A stretch of DNA of 64,000 nucleotides from Bacillota bacterium. GTDB taxonomy: Bacteria; Bacillota; UBA4882; UBA8346. Shown one piece after another: positions 18,555 through 26,183 of this stretch. The translations under genes were made by a program, and so were the position numbers. The notes below the pieces were generated by a model. The model searched no databases. It worked only from the letters and a program-made list of their open reading frames with translations, and was not told the origin of the DNA. The stretch's first letter is position 1; every line of letters starts with the position of its first letter. The stretch lies in the NCBI GenBank assembly GCA_023401925.1, contig JAEXDA010000019.1:124001-188000 (forward strand), read 5' to 3'.

Positions 18555-18770
18555 TCATTCTTCTGCCCCGGCAGTGCTTTTTTCCGCATAATCCCCTTTC
18601 CTGAAACCAAACCCCGGCCAGGTTTCCTTGGGCAATTCAAAGCGGACCAATTTCTTGGCCATGGCGCTATTGCTCTCAAGCTCTTCCATCAATTGCTCCT
18701 GGGCAACGGTAAGCTGTTGGGCGTTGGCTTTGAGGGCGTTTTTCTTCTGTTCATTATCGTTTGCCTTGTT
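18555..18770 (-). pseudogene. coiled-coil-like gene fragment abutting a dispersed repeat
   Basis: The open frame continues into repeat copy B, but protein-like sequence starts only at its edge (near 18770). It runs about 70 residues rich in Lys, Glu, Gln and Ala (KANAQQLTVAQEQLMEELES) and ends PKETWPGFGFRKGDY. The 5' part seems replaced by the repeat. A minimal alternative is a 44-residue ORF from the ATG at 18689, which has AGGAG 7 nt upstream. The family is not recognised. Confidence 0.45.
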
Positions 18771-19075
18771 AAAGCAAATATTCCAACCAAGGCTCAAAAT
18801 CAAAAAAACATTATTTTCGATAACGGGTCCGGACCTTCCCAATAAAACGATATCAAAAAAAACGCTTTTTTGTGCCAGAAAAGTGCCGGAGCAAAACGGC
18901 TCTGGCTGCTGTTTGATCGATTTCACTTGACATTGAAACATTTATCGATGATGCCCCGCTCTTTTTGATTTCAGCTTGTTCTATAAGAGGGTCAAAAAGT
19001 TTCTTTCCGATCGATCCCAAACCAACGGCGCGCTTCTTCCAAAGGGATGAAAAATAAACCCGGATATGAGAAAAA
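18771..19075 (-). repeat. dispersed about 0.3-kb repeat, copy B
   Basis: Closely similar to 40452-40803. Reading the minus strand it contains: an ORF tail (FIPLEEARRWFGIDRKETF), a conserved block with GCCAGAGCCGTTTTGCTCC, a hairpin CACTTTT...AAAAAAG-CG followed by T8, and a terminator-like stem around CCCGTTATCGAAAATAATG followed by T8. The plus-side end is interrupted by the MITE-like element at 19076; the repeat resumes with CTTTTCTTTATTATAAAT at 19192. It could be a structured RNA or a non-autonomous element. Confidence 0.75.
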
Positions 19076-19190
19076 GGGGCTGTTGCAAAATATTTTTAAA
19101 TGAATGAGATATACAATATATTGACAAAAAATTTGCGGAAGTTCTATCTATTGTATATCTCTATCAATAAAATTCCTTTTGCGACAGCCC
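19076..19190. repeat. MITE-like inverted-repeat element, copy 2
   Basis: 115 bp with ends GGGGCTGTTGCAAAA and TTTTGCGACAGCCC. The inner inverted repeat GAGATATACAATA/TTGTATATCTC is shared with copy 1 at 9141-9257. It sits exactly where repeat copy A has the short terminator hairpin CCTTC-GAAGG, so it either inserted into or replaced that hairpin. Confidence 0.65.
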
Positions 19191-19209
19191 GCTTTTCTTT
19201 ATTATAAAT

Positions 19210-19299
19210 TCAATACAATTTTGCCAGAAAAACAAAATCACCCTTTTTGAACCTTACATAAAACAAACCGCTTCGGAGAACCAAGTCCATCCCCAGCAC
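19210..19299 (-). pseudogene. 3' remnant of a MATE-family exporter gene
   Basis: In one frame the minus strand reads LGMDLVLRSGLFYVRFKKG and then stops. The intact MATE protein at 32903-34300 ends GMDLVLRSGLFYARFKKG plus seven residues. DNA identity is high over about 60 bp. Only the last transmembrane helix and tail remain. Both this remnant and the intact gene are followed by sequence of the dispersed repeat family, suggesting that a MATE-plus-repeat unit was once duplicated. Confidence 0.8.
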
Positions 19300-19310
19300 G
19301 AAAACTTTAT

Positions 19311-20210
19311 CTACCGCTGTTCATTTGATTGACAGGAAAAGTTTGTCGTGTAGCGGAACATTTTCCTCTCTCCCGCACCCAATCGGCAAATGTGAATTTT
19401 GGAACGCAACTCCATGTCCGCCATGATACTATCCGGCAGAGAACTCCATGCTTCCAGACAGACAAAGTTCGTATCAAAAGGTTTGTCCGGTGTCCAAATT
19501 CCCAGCAAAGGGAAATCGGGAAACGTAAATCCGATCCGGCGGGTCCCCTTGGCATTACCCAGAATCACTTCCCTGGATTGAAGCTGGTCCAGTACGAGGG
19601 CATCCTGCCGGAAAAGGTTCATTGTAAGCCATAATCTTCCTGCGTCAAGCGGAATGTTTCCCCGCTCATCGGAATAAAGAGAGTCTTCCCTTTTTAGCAA
19701 CGGATGAAGCTCGGATTCCCCTTCAAAGGAAATATAATAATCCTCCATGGATTCAGCCGCATCCAGCGCCACCCGGAAGCCGTCATGTCCGCCAAGTTCA
19801 AAAAACATCTCCTCCGTGGAATGGTTCGTTACCGAGTGCGTCTTCATCAGGTTTGGGCCGTCCAATTGATAGCCGATATCCAATGTAAAATCAAAAGGAT
19901 ATTTTTCTTTGGTTTTTTCATCCGAGGAAACGGAAAATATCATGGAATCCTTAGTTTGCCGGATAACCGAAAACGTCAGGTCACGGGCAAAACCATGGCG
20001 CTCCATCCGGTACTCTTTTCCGTTTACACGGTAGGCGTCATTCCGCAGGCGTCCGATAACCGGAAACAATATCGGGGCGGTACGCGGCCAGATATCCGGG
20101 TCCCGCTGCCACATGTATTCCGTTCCCGCCCAGTCCCTGACGCTAATAATCTGAGCTCCGATATTTTCTATCCTCACGCTGAGCCGGTCGTTCTGAATTT
20201 CAAATGTCAC
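19311..20210 (-). CDS. aldose 1-epimerase family protein, LacX type
   Basis: 299 residues from a GTG start with AGGAT upstream. Motifs parallel the copy at 5954: GAQIISVRD, TAPILFPVIGRL, ERHGFARDLTF, GGHDGFRVALD and CLEAWSSLPDS. It is the last gene of the amino-sugar PTS operon, about 80 nt after nagB, which suggests mutarotation of the sugar or sugar phosphate handled there. The two epimerases in this window are clearly different proteins of one family rather than a recent duplication. Confidence 0.9.
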   Translation of the reverse strand: MTFEIQNDRLSVRIENIGAQIISVRDWAGTEYMWQRDPDIWPRTAPILFPVIGRLRNDAYRVNGKEYRMERHGFARDLTFSVIRQTKDSMIFSVSSDEKTKEKYPFDFTLDIGYQLDGPNLMKTHSVTNHSTEEMFFELGGHDGFRVALDAAESMEDYYISFEGESELHPLLKREDSLYSDERGNIPLDAGRLWLTMNLFRQDALVLDQLQSREVILGNAKGTRRIGFTFPDFPLLGIWTPDKPFDTNFVCLEAWSSLPDSIMADMELRSKIHICRLGAGERKMFRYTTNFSCQSNEQR

Positions 20211-20289
20211 GGTTTTATCCTCACACCAGTTTTAAATCCAACGTTTTTCCATATAAACATTTTCCTATCCCAACGGGTAGCCCGGTGCG

Positions 20290-21018
20290 TCATTTCACCA
20301 GGGACAACGCATCCTCATCAGCCACCAGAGTCACATCTTTATGAAGCTGAAGGATGGAGGCCGGCATCCGGGGAGTCATCGGGCCGAAAAATGCTTCCGC
20401 AATTGCTTTCGCTTTCTCCCTTCCGGAAGCGATCATCAGTATTTTACCCGCTTGTACAATATCCAATATTCCCACCGTAACCGCCCTGGCGGGCACATCC
20501 TCCTTTTTGGCAAAAAAACGTTGATTGGCGTCAATCGTGCTCTCTGCCAGTGCGACACAGTGGGTCTTCTTTGTAAAAGCATCGGCCGGTTCATTGAAGC
20601 CAATATGTCCGTTTACGCCCACCCCAAGCAATTGCAAATCAATTCCGCCAATGTTTTGAAGCACATTATCATATCGCTCACATTCCGCGGCCATATCCTT
20701 TGCCCGGCCGTCGGGAATGTAGATGTTGGCGGGATCAATATTAATGCCGTCGAAAAAGTTCTTTTGCATAAAATAGCGATAACTGTTTTCGTCATTTGCA
20801 CCCAATCCGACATATTCATCCAGATTAACAGTGCGAACTTCGCTTAAGTCTAAAGCGCCTTCCTGATATTTTTGAATCAATCGTTTATAGGTGCCAACTG
20901 GAGTTCCCCCGGTAGCCAAACCCAATACACTGTCCGGCTTTAAAACCACCTGCGCAAAAATCATATCGGCCGCTACGGAGCTCATCTGCTGGTAATCCCG
21001 CACTCGTATCATTCTCAT
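20290..21018 (-). CDS. nagB: glucosamine-6-phosphate deaminase
   Basis: 242 residues, the normal length of the short Firmicutes form. Conserved features: LGLATGGTPVGTYKRLI (phosphate loop), VNLDEYVGL with the catalytic Asp, GVGVNGHIGFNEPAD with the active-site His, and ITIxA-type substrate residues. It converts glucosamine-6-P to fructose-6-P and ammonia in the cytoplasm. It shares the operon with nagA, so the two steps downstream of N-acetyl amino-sugar uptake are covered. A galactosamine-6-P deaminase (AgaI-like) role cannot be excluded from sequence. Confidence 0.94.
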   Translation of the reverse strand: MRMIRVRDYQQMSSVAADMIFAQVVLKPDSVLGLATGGTPVGTYKRLIQKYQEGALDLSEVRTVNLDEYVGLGANDENSYRYFMQKNFFDGINIDPANIYIPDGRAKDMAAECERYDNVLQNIGGIDLQLLGVGVNGHIGFNEPADAFTKKTHCVALAESTIDANQRFFAKKEDVPARAVTVGILDIVQAGKILMIASGREKAKAIAEAFFGPMTPRMPASILQLHKDVTLVADEDALSLVK

Positions 21019-21122
21019 TTCATTTTTCCTCGTGTTGAATAGCTCGAAATATTTTATAGCCCCATGACCCTTTGATTCACTGGAATTGCATTTCTTGTCA
21101 AAATATGTTTTGAATCACGCAG

Positions 21123-21710
21123 TTACAGCTTCAAAACAATTCCGATACATGCTGATGCCAGGATATATGCGACGGGAGATATCCGTTTCCCTTTTATTTT
21201 TATCTTATAGTACGCAAACAACATTACACCATAAATCGCCAGATGGAGAAAGTTGAATAAGGCCAAAATACTACCCTTCTCCTTAAACGCATCCATACAA
21301 AATAACGTTTTCAAAAACAGACCCATGCAGGCCGAAATAATCAATGCAATAACTGCCGGACGAATCCCATAAAACGCTTTCTGTACTAAACGGTTCTCTT
21401 TGAACTTTTGGAGCATATGGGCAATGATAATGATAATGATGACACCAGGCGTCACTAAGCTTAGTGCCGCTATGGCGCCGCCCCAAAACTTTCCGAAAAT
21501 TACGCATCCTGCATAAACCGCCATATTAACGCCAACCGGCCCCGGCATCGACTGACTCACGGCAATAATCGTGGCCAGAGTTTCCGTTGAAAACCATCCC
21601 AATTTAATAGACATCTCATTAAAAAACGGGATACTGGCAAGACCGCCTCCAACAGCAAAGAGGCCCGTTGTAAAAAATTTAAAAACGATTTGAAAAAACA
21701 GGTTATTCAC
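21123..21710 (-). CDS. chromate transporter (CHR) family subunit within the PTS operon
   Basis: 195 residues, CHR superfamily: FFTTGLFAVGGGLASIPFFNE, SQSMPGPVGVNMAVYAG, and RPAVIALIISACMGLF for the later helices. It overlaps the upstream partner by 4 bp. About 100 nt separates it from nagB downstream. Its position inside an amino-sugar uptake and catabolism operon is odd for a chromate exporter and suggests another anionic substrate. Confidence 0.9.
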   Translation of the reverse strand: MNNLFFQIVFKFFTTGLFAVGGGLASIPFFNEMSIKLGWFSTETLATIIAVSQSMPGPVGVNMAVYAGCVIFGKFWGGAIAALSLVTPGVIIIIIIAHMLQKFKENRLVQKAFYGIRPAVIALIISACMGLFLKTLFCMDAFKEKGSILALFNFLHLAIYGVMLFAYYKIKIKGKRISPVAYILASACIGIVLKL

Positions 21711-22261
21711 TTGTCATCCATCTCCCTCTTTTCCAGAATCGTCTTGATCACAATACCGGAGGCAACTGCCAGGATGACCAAAACCACTGTGCCGATACCC
21801 ATAAAATAAGATAGCACAAATGTAAGCATACAAATAAAAATCCCCACCGTATCTTTGACAGAACTTTTCAAGAGATCCATGATCGATACGGTCATTAACA
21901 TACATACGCCGATCTGAATTCCTGTGAGTGCATAGCCGATCACGGGAATATCTTGAAAATTGGAGAGCAACGTGGCGATGACCGTAATGAGCAAAATAGA
22001 TGGGCTAATAACACCCAAGGTGGCGAGGATCGCCCCCGGAATGCCTGCTCTTCCATAGCCGATAAAAGTAGCTGTATTAAGGGCGATAATGCCCGGTGTA
22101 CTTTGACCAATGGCATAATAATCCATAATTTCCTCACGGGTTGCCCAATGATACTTTTCCACCACTTCTTTCTCAATCAAAGGCAGCATGGCATACCCGC
22201 CTCCAAAAGTAAAGAGGCCGATTTTAAACCACGTCCAATACTGTAGCAACAACTCTTTCAT
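21707..22261 (-). CDS. chromate transporter (CHR) family partner subunit within the PTS operon
   Basis: 184 residues from the ATG at 22261, which has AAAGGA 7 nt upstream (the open frame starts at 22288). Motifs: WFKIGLFTFGGGYAMLPLIE and GQSTPGIIALNTATFIGYG. It forms the second half of the two-gene CHR transporter. It is closer in motif detail to the GGGYAMLP-type half at 7852 than to its own partner. Confidence 0.9.
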   Translation of the reverse strand: MKELLLQYWTWFKIGLFTFGGGYAMLPLIEKEVVEKYHWATREEIMDYYAIGQSTPGIIALNTATFIGYGRAGIPGAILATLGVISPSILLITVIATLLSNFQDIPVIGYALTGIQIGVCMLMTVSIMDLLKSSVKDTVGIFICMLTFVLSYFMGIGTVVLVILAVASGIVIKTILEKREMDDK

Positions 22262-22334
22262 GCAGTTTTCCTTTCCCGCTCCGCCCAAATAACCCCTCAG
22301 GCTATTTGGTTCCCTCGTGTCTGTGATGGCCTGC

Positions 22335-22823
22335 TTACGATTCCATCTTTTTCAAGGCATCGTTCAGATCGAATTTTGCCTGGTCCGGGAGTATTTGTGC
22401 GGACATTTTTACATTCTTTCGATCCAATTCCTTCCACACTTCAACTTCCTGCGGCGTCGCATAAACGTGACTCACCAGTTGGTCCCGGCCTTCCGCGGAG
22501 CGGACATTGCCGATGTTGACATTTGAAATTTCGATCCCCCGATTGATCAAGTCGAGGATCGTCTGGGGCCCGCGCGCCAGAATCATCACTTTTTCACCTT
22601 GCCATGCGTCTGCTTTAATTTTTGCAACGGTGTCCTCAACCGTCAGGATTTCCGCTTTGACACCCACCGGCGTTGCCATCCGCAAAAGAGAACATTGAAT
22701 CTTATCCTTCGCTGTTTTGTCATCGACTACCAGAATGCAAGTCACACCGGTAGAACGAGTCCAACCCACCACAACCTGGCCGTGGATCAGGCGATCATCA
22801 ATTCGAACCAAAACCGTTTTCAT
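22335..22823 (-). CDS. PTS mannose/sorbose-family IIB component
   Basis: 162 residues. The phosphorylated His is His14 in VRIDDRLIHGQVVVGW, the family signature. It accepts phosphate from IIA and passes it to the sugar during IIC/IID transport. AAAGGAG precedes the ATG, whose first bases overlap the nagA stop. It is separated from its IIA, IIC and IID partners by nagA, a slightly shuffled order. The AgaV/AgaB-like character suits an amino sugar. Confidence 0.94.
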   Translation of the reverse strand: MKTVLVRIDDRLIHGQVVVGWTRSTGVTCILVVDDKTAKDKIQCSLLRMATPVGVKAEILTVEDTVAKIKADAWQGEKVMILARGPQTILDLINRGIEISNVNIGNVRSAEGRDQLVSHVYATPQEVEVWKELDRKNVKMSAQILPDQAKFDLNDALKKMES

Positions 22824-24004
22824 CTCTGCTTTTCTCCTTTATAAACAATCTCCCCGCGGACAATCGTCATATAAACCGATAAATCATCATTCAAGAGCAC
22901 GAAGTCCCCGTCTTTTCCTTGGGAAATCGATCCTTTTCTATCAAAAACCCCAATGGAACGGGCCGGATTTTCCGATGCCATCCCAATCGCAGCACTTAGG
23001 GGGATATGCGTCAAATTCACCATATTTCTCACGGCATCGGATAGCGACAGCATACTTCCAGCCAAGGAACCCGTCTTTGTCCTGGCTTCCCCGTTTTGAA
23101 CAGTTACCGTGGTCCCTTCCCATCTTTGAAATGTTCCGTCGCCCCGGCCCCTAGCATCCACACCGTCGGTAATGAGTATGCACCGCTCTGTTCCGGCCAC
23201 TTTCAGCACCATCTCCATGATCGCCGGCGCGAGATGTTTCCCGTCAGCCGTCATCTCCAGGTATACCCCGGGACAATTCAGCAACGCGACAACAGGTCCG
23301 GGTTCCCGGTGGTGAATCGGCGGCATCGCGTTAAACAGATGAGTGCCTCTTCCCACGCCGGCCTGCAGCGCGGCCTGGGTCTGGCCATAATCAGCCTGCG
23401 TGTGGCCAATCGAAACCCGAACGCCTTGGTTTTTAAAAAATTCAATCGCTTCTCCCGCATAATCTATTTCAGGCGCTAAAGTCACAATCTTTAAGGAATC
23501 TCCGGCCGCCTCGGCAATCCGCTCCAGTTCTTCCTTGCTGGCGCATCGGATATGGCCTTCCATGTGAGCGCCCCGGTTCTTCGGATTGATGAACGGACCT
23601 TCCAAATGACTGCCCAAGATCTCAACCTGTCCCTTCACCGGATTTCGGCTGGCCGCACGGAGACACCTCAGCGCTTTTTCTTCATCATCTACCTCCACAC
23701 TGGTGGTGGTGCCCAGGCAGCTTGTTGTGCCGCCACGAATCAAAAATTCCGATATTTCGTGAATCGCCTCCGCTGTTCCTTCCATAAAATTGCGCCCACA
23801 GGCTCCATGCACATGGGTATCGATCAACCCCGGAGCAACAATCTTGCCGGAGCAGTCGATCCGCTCGTAGCCCGCGGGTGCCGTTTCCCCCTCCGGCAGC
23901 AGTCGGCCAATGCGATCCTCCTCCACCAAAACCCCACATTCTTTCATTTCTCCGCTTTCCAACAGAACGACGCCACCCAGCAGCGCTTTTTTTGTTTCGT
24001 TCAT
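22820..24004 (-). CDS. nagA: N-acetylglucosamine-6-phosphate deacetylase
   Basis: 394 residues from ATG 24004, which has TGGAGG upstream; the open frame runs further but without a site. Motifs: PGLIDTHVHGACGRNFMEG (metal-binding HxH), LGSHLEGPFINPKNRGAH, RVSIGHTQADY, GTHLFNAMPP and the catalytic Asp in ILITDGVDARG. It removes acetate from GlcNAc-6-P (or GalNAc-6-P in AgaA-type members) in the cytoplasm, feeding NagB. The cargo of the PTS in this operon is therefore probably an N-acetylated amino sugar. Confidence 0.94.
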   Translation of the reverse strand: MNETKKALLGGVVLLESGEMKECGVLVEEDRIGRLLPEGETAPAGYERIDCSGKIVAPGLIDTHVHGACGRNFMEGTAEAIHEISEFLIRGGTTSCLGTTTSVEVDDEEKALRCLRAASRNPVKGQVEILGSHLEGPFINPKNRGAHMEGHIRCASKEELERIAEAAGDSLKIVTLAPEIDYAGEAIEFFKNQGVRVSIGHTQADYGQTQAALQAGVGRGTHLFNAMPPIHHREPGPVVALLNCPGVYLEMTADGKHLAPAIMEMVLKVAGTERCILITDGVDARGRGDGTFQRWEGTTVTVQNGEARTKTGSLAGSMLSLSDAVRNMVNLTHIPLSAAIGMASENPARSIGVFDRKGSISQGKDGDFVLLNDDLSVYMTIVRGEIVYKGEKQR

Positions 24005-24071
24005 CAGCAACCTCCACGGTATTTCCGGAGGGAGGGATATGATCATATCCCCCACTCCGGAAACAACCTTA

Positions 24072-24899
24072 TTAAAGAATACCCAACATGCCCAGCACGA
24101 ATCCAACAACGATAATACCCACCATCACAACAGTGGTGCTCTTCCCTTTTCTGATGAAGGCAAAGACGCCCAAGGTTGCGCAAAGAGGCAGCATTTTGGG
24201 GAGGATGGTATTAAACATGCCTTGCAGCGCCACGCTAGCACCACCCACCGTATAAGCCAGCGGAGTGGCGATATTCAAAGTAGTGGCAACCAACGCTCCG
24301 ACAACCAGCAAGCCGAGAATGGTGGCCGCTTCCATCCACTTCTGGATCTGCATGCCTTCCATCTTCTCCAGGAATTGGTCGGCCAGGAAATAACCCTTGT
24401 GTACGCCCCACCACTGGGAGCCGAAATGTACGACATTGATTAGCAACACAAACAAAATAGGCGCGATCGCACTGCCGCTTAGCGCCAGAGAAGCGCAGAT
24501 ACCGGCTACGATAGGACGGTAGGTACTAAAAAACAGGGAGTCGCCAAGACCGGCCAAAGGACCCATCAGAGCGCCCTTAACCGCCTGGATGTTCTCTTCA
24601 TCGACTTCCTCACCCTTCGCCTTTCGCTCCTCCATGGAGGCCACAATCCCAAAAATAATTCCGCCCACCCAGGGATGGGTATTGAAGTAACCGGAGTGAC
24701 GCTTATAAGCCGCGATGCGGTCCTCCTTGTTTTTGTACAACTTGTTCAACAGGGGGATCAATGCCCAAATAAAGCCAAGCCCCTGCATCCGCTCGAAGTT
24801 AAAAGCGGACTGAATCGCATTGGAACGGAAGAACAGTCTTCGTAAGTCTTTCTTTTCGATTTGATTTGCGGTCGTAACCGCGTTCATTTCTTTATTCAT
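24072..24899 (-). CDS. PTS mannose-family IID component
   Basis: 275 residues, the normal length. Conserved features: RSNAIQSAFNFERMQGLGF near the start, NTHPWVGGIIFGIVASMEE, and LMGPLAGLGDSLFFSTYRPI. It is a mostly soluble-facing N-terminus with hydrophobic C-terminal helices. With IIC it forms the membrane channel of a Man-type PTS. GGAGGG precedes the ATG, 15 nt after the IIC gene. Confidence 0.95.
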   Translation of the reverse strand: MNKEMNAVTTANQIEKKDLRRLFFRSNAIQSAFNFERMQGLGFIWALIPLLNKLYKNKEDRIAAYKRHSGYFNTHPWVGGIIFGIVASMEERKAKGEEVDEENIQAVKGALMGPLAGLGDSLFFSTYRPIVAGICASLALSGSAIAPILFVLLINVVHFGSQWWGVHKGYFLADQFLEKMEGMQIQKWMEAATILGLLVVGALVATTLNIATPLAYTVGGASVALQGMFNTILPKMLPLCATLGVFAFIRKGKSTTVVMVGIIVVGFVLGMLGIL

Positions 24900-24914
24900 G
24901 TCGGTTCCCTCCTC

Positions 24915-25658
24915 TCAATGATTCGCTGCCGGTTGGTTCCGGCTCACATACAAAAGCACGTAGGCAATTCCAAGAACAGCCACACCCATAACGCCAAAAG
25001 CTGGAATATAGGCGGCGATGGCAAAACCAATAAAGAAATACGGCATCAGCTTCTTAACACCAAGATTGTTGAGGAGCAAGCCAAAGCCCAAAGCCGGTAA
25101 TAGCCCGCCAACAGCCTTGATACCCGCCATAATGTTGGCCGGAATAGCGGTCGTCATCGCCGTGATGTACTCCGAGCCAAAATACAGCGCCAGGAACGTG
25201 GGCAAAAAATAGGCGAGAAAATGGATTAGGTTGCCCACCTGAACCATCAGAGAGATGCCTCCGGAGTTGCTGTCAGCGGCGTACTTATCAACGCCGTGAG
25301 CCAGAAAAGAACACACTGTTTTTGCAAACAACTCCAACGAGCTGGCCACCACGGCGGTGGGAATCGCCACCAACAGAGCCCCTTCCAGGCCGGAACCGCT
25401 GGTTACAGCGACCGCGGTACCCAACACACTGGCAATCGCCACGTTTGAAGGTACAGAACCGCCGATCGCCTGAGCGCCCATGAACACCAATTCCAGAGAT
25501 GCGCCGACCTTCAGACCGGTACTTAGGTCACCAAGAATCAAGCCAATCAACGGTCCGAGCACGATCGGCCTTTCCAGTTGACAATCTCCAAGCATCCGGC
25601 GCTGCAAATAAGCAAGGCCAGCAATCAAACTTACAATTAAAATGCTGATAAAACTCAT
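24915..25658 (-). CDS. PTS sorbose-family IIC component
   Basis: 247 residues, strongly hydrophobic, about six to eight helices. Family marks: RRMLGDCQLERPIVLGPLIG, GASLELVFMGAQAIGGSVPS, and the Pro/Gly-rich middle. It is the substrate-translocating membrane subunit, pairing with IID. Its start overlaps the IIA stop by 4 bp. Confidence 0.95.
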   Translation of the reverse strand: MSFISILIVSLIAGLAYLQRRMLGDCQLERPIVLGPLIGLILGDLSTGLKVGASLELVFMGAQAIGGSVPSNVAIASVLGTAVAVTSGSGLEGALLVAIPTAVVASSLELFAKTVCSFLAHGVDKYAADSNSGGISLMVQVGNLIHFLAYFLPTFLALYFGSEYITAMTTAIPANIMAGIKAVGGLLPALGFGLLLNNLGVKKLMPYFFIGFAIAAYIPAFGVMGVAVLGIAYVLLYVSRNQPAANH

Positions 25659-26107
25659 ATTTGCCCCCCTACTTTCTTTTCATCAGTTTTTGATCCACCC
25701 GATAAACTTGTCTGTAATAGTTCGCCGAGATCCGCGATGGTTTCCGCGGCAACCGTCATGATATGTTCCTTCAGTGCCACGATGTCCATGCTATCCTTCA
25801 GCAACAGCGCTTCCGTCAGCATGCCAAGGTTAAGACCGGATACCACATGTAAATCAGGAGTTTCTGGTGTTAACCCCGTGGCAACACGCGCCGGACTTCC
25901 TCCGGGAATATCCACCAAACAGAGAACCTGATCGCCCTTCTTGATGGCAGCCAATTCTTTCTGAAGAGCGTCTTCCACATTCTCCGCTCCTTGGCCGGGA
26001 TACAATTCAATCGTCCGGACGCCTTCCGTTCCTCCACTGATGATAGCCGCCGTCTCAAGCATCGCTTTTCCCAATCCGGCATGTGTCGCCAATATGATGT
26101 GAAGCAT
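25655..26107 (-). CDS. PTS mannose-family IIA component
   Basis: 150 residues from ATG 26107, which follows a long G-run ribosome binding site; the open frame reaches 26167. His9 in IILATHAGLGKAM is the phospho-acceptor, and VDIPGGSPARVA is the second conserved loop. It receives phosphate from HPr and gives it to IIB. It is a stand-alone IIA rather than the IIAB fusion of E. coli ManX. A 76-nt gap separates it from ptsI. Confidence 0.94.
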   Translation of the reverse strand: MLHIILATHAGLGKAMLETAAIISGGTEGVRTIELYPGQGAENVEDALQKELAAIKKGDQVLCLVDIPGGSPARVATGLTPETPDLHVVSGLNLGMLTEALLLKDSMDIVALKEHIMTVAAETIADLGELLQTSLSGGSKTDEKKVGGQI

Positions 26108-26183
26108 TTTCCCCCCCCTCCCGTATTTTTTTGCTATGAGTAAACTGCGGATGTGACTCCGACTCATTGCCTGTATAATAAAT

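Noticed and set aside
18555..18941. 128-codon ORF read as one protein
   Set aside because: Its first about 57 codons are repeat copy B, which encodes a similar string next to an unrelated sequence at 40.5 kb, so only the 3' part is gene-like.
22717..24115. Long plus-strand open frames over nagA and IIB
   Set aside because: They lack ribosome binding sites and recognisable motifs and lie opposite clear, highly conserved genes.
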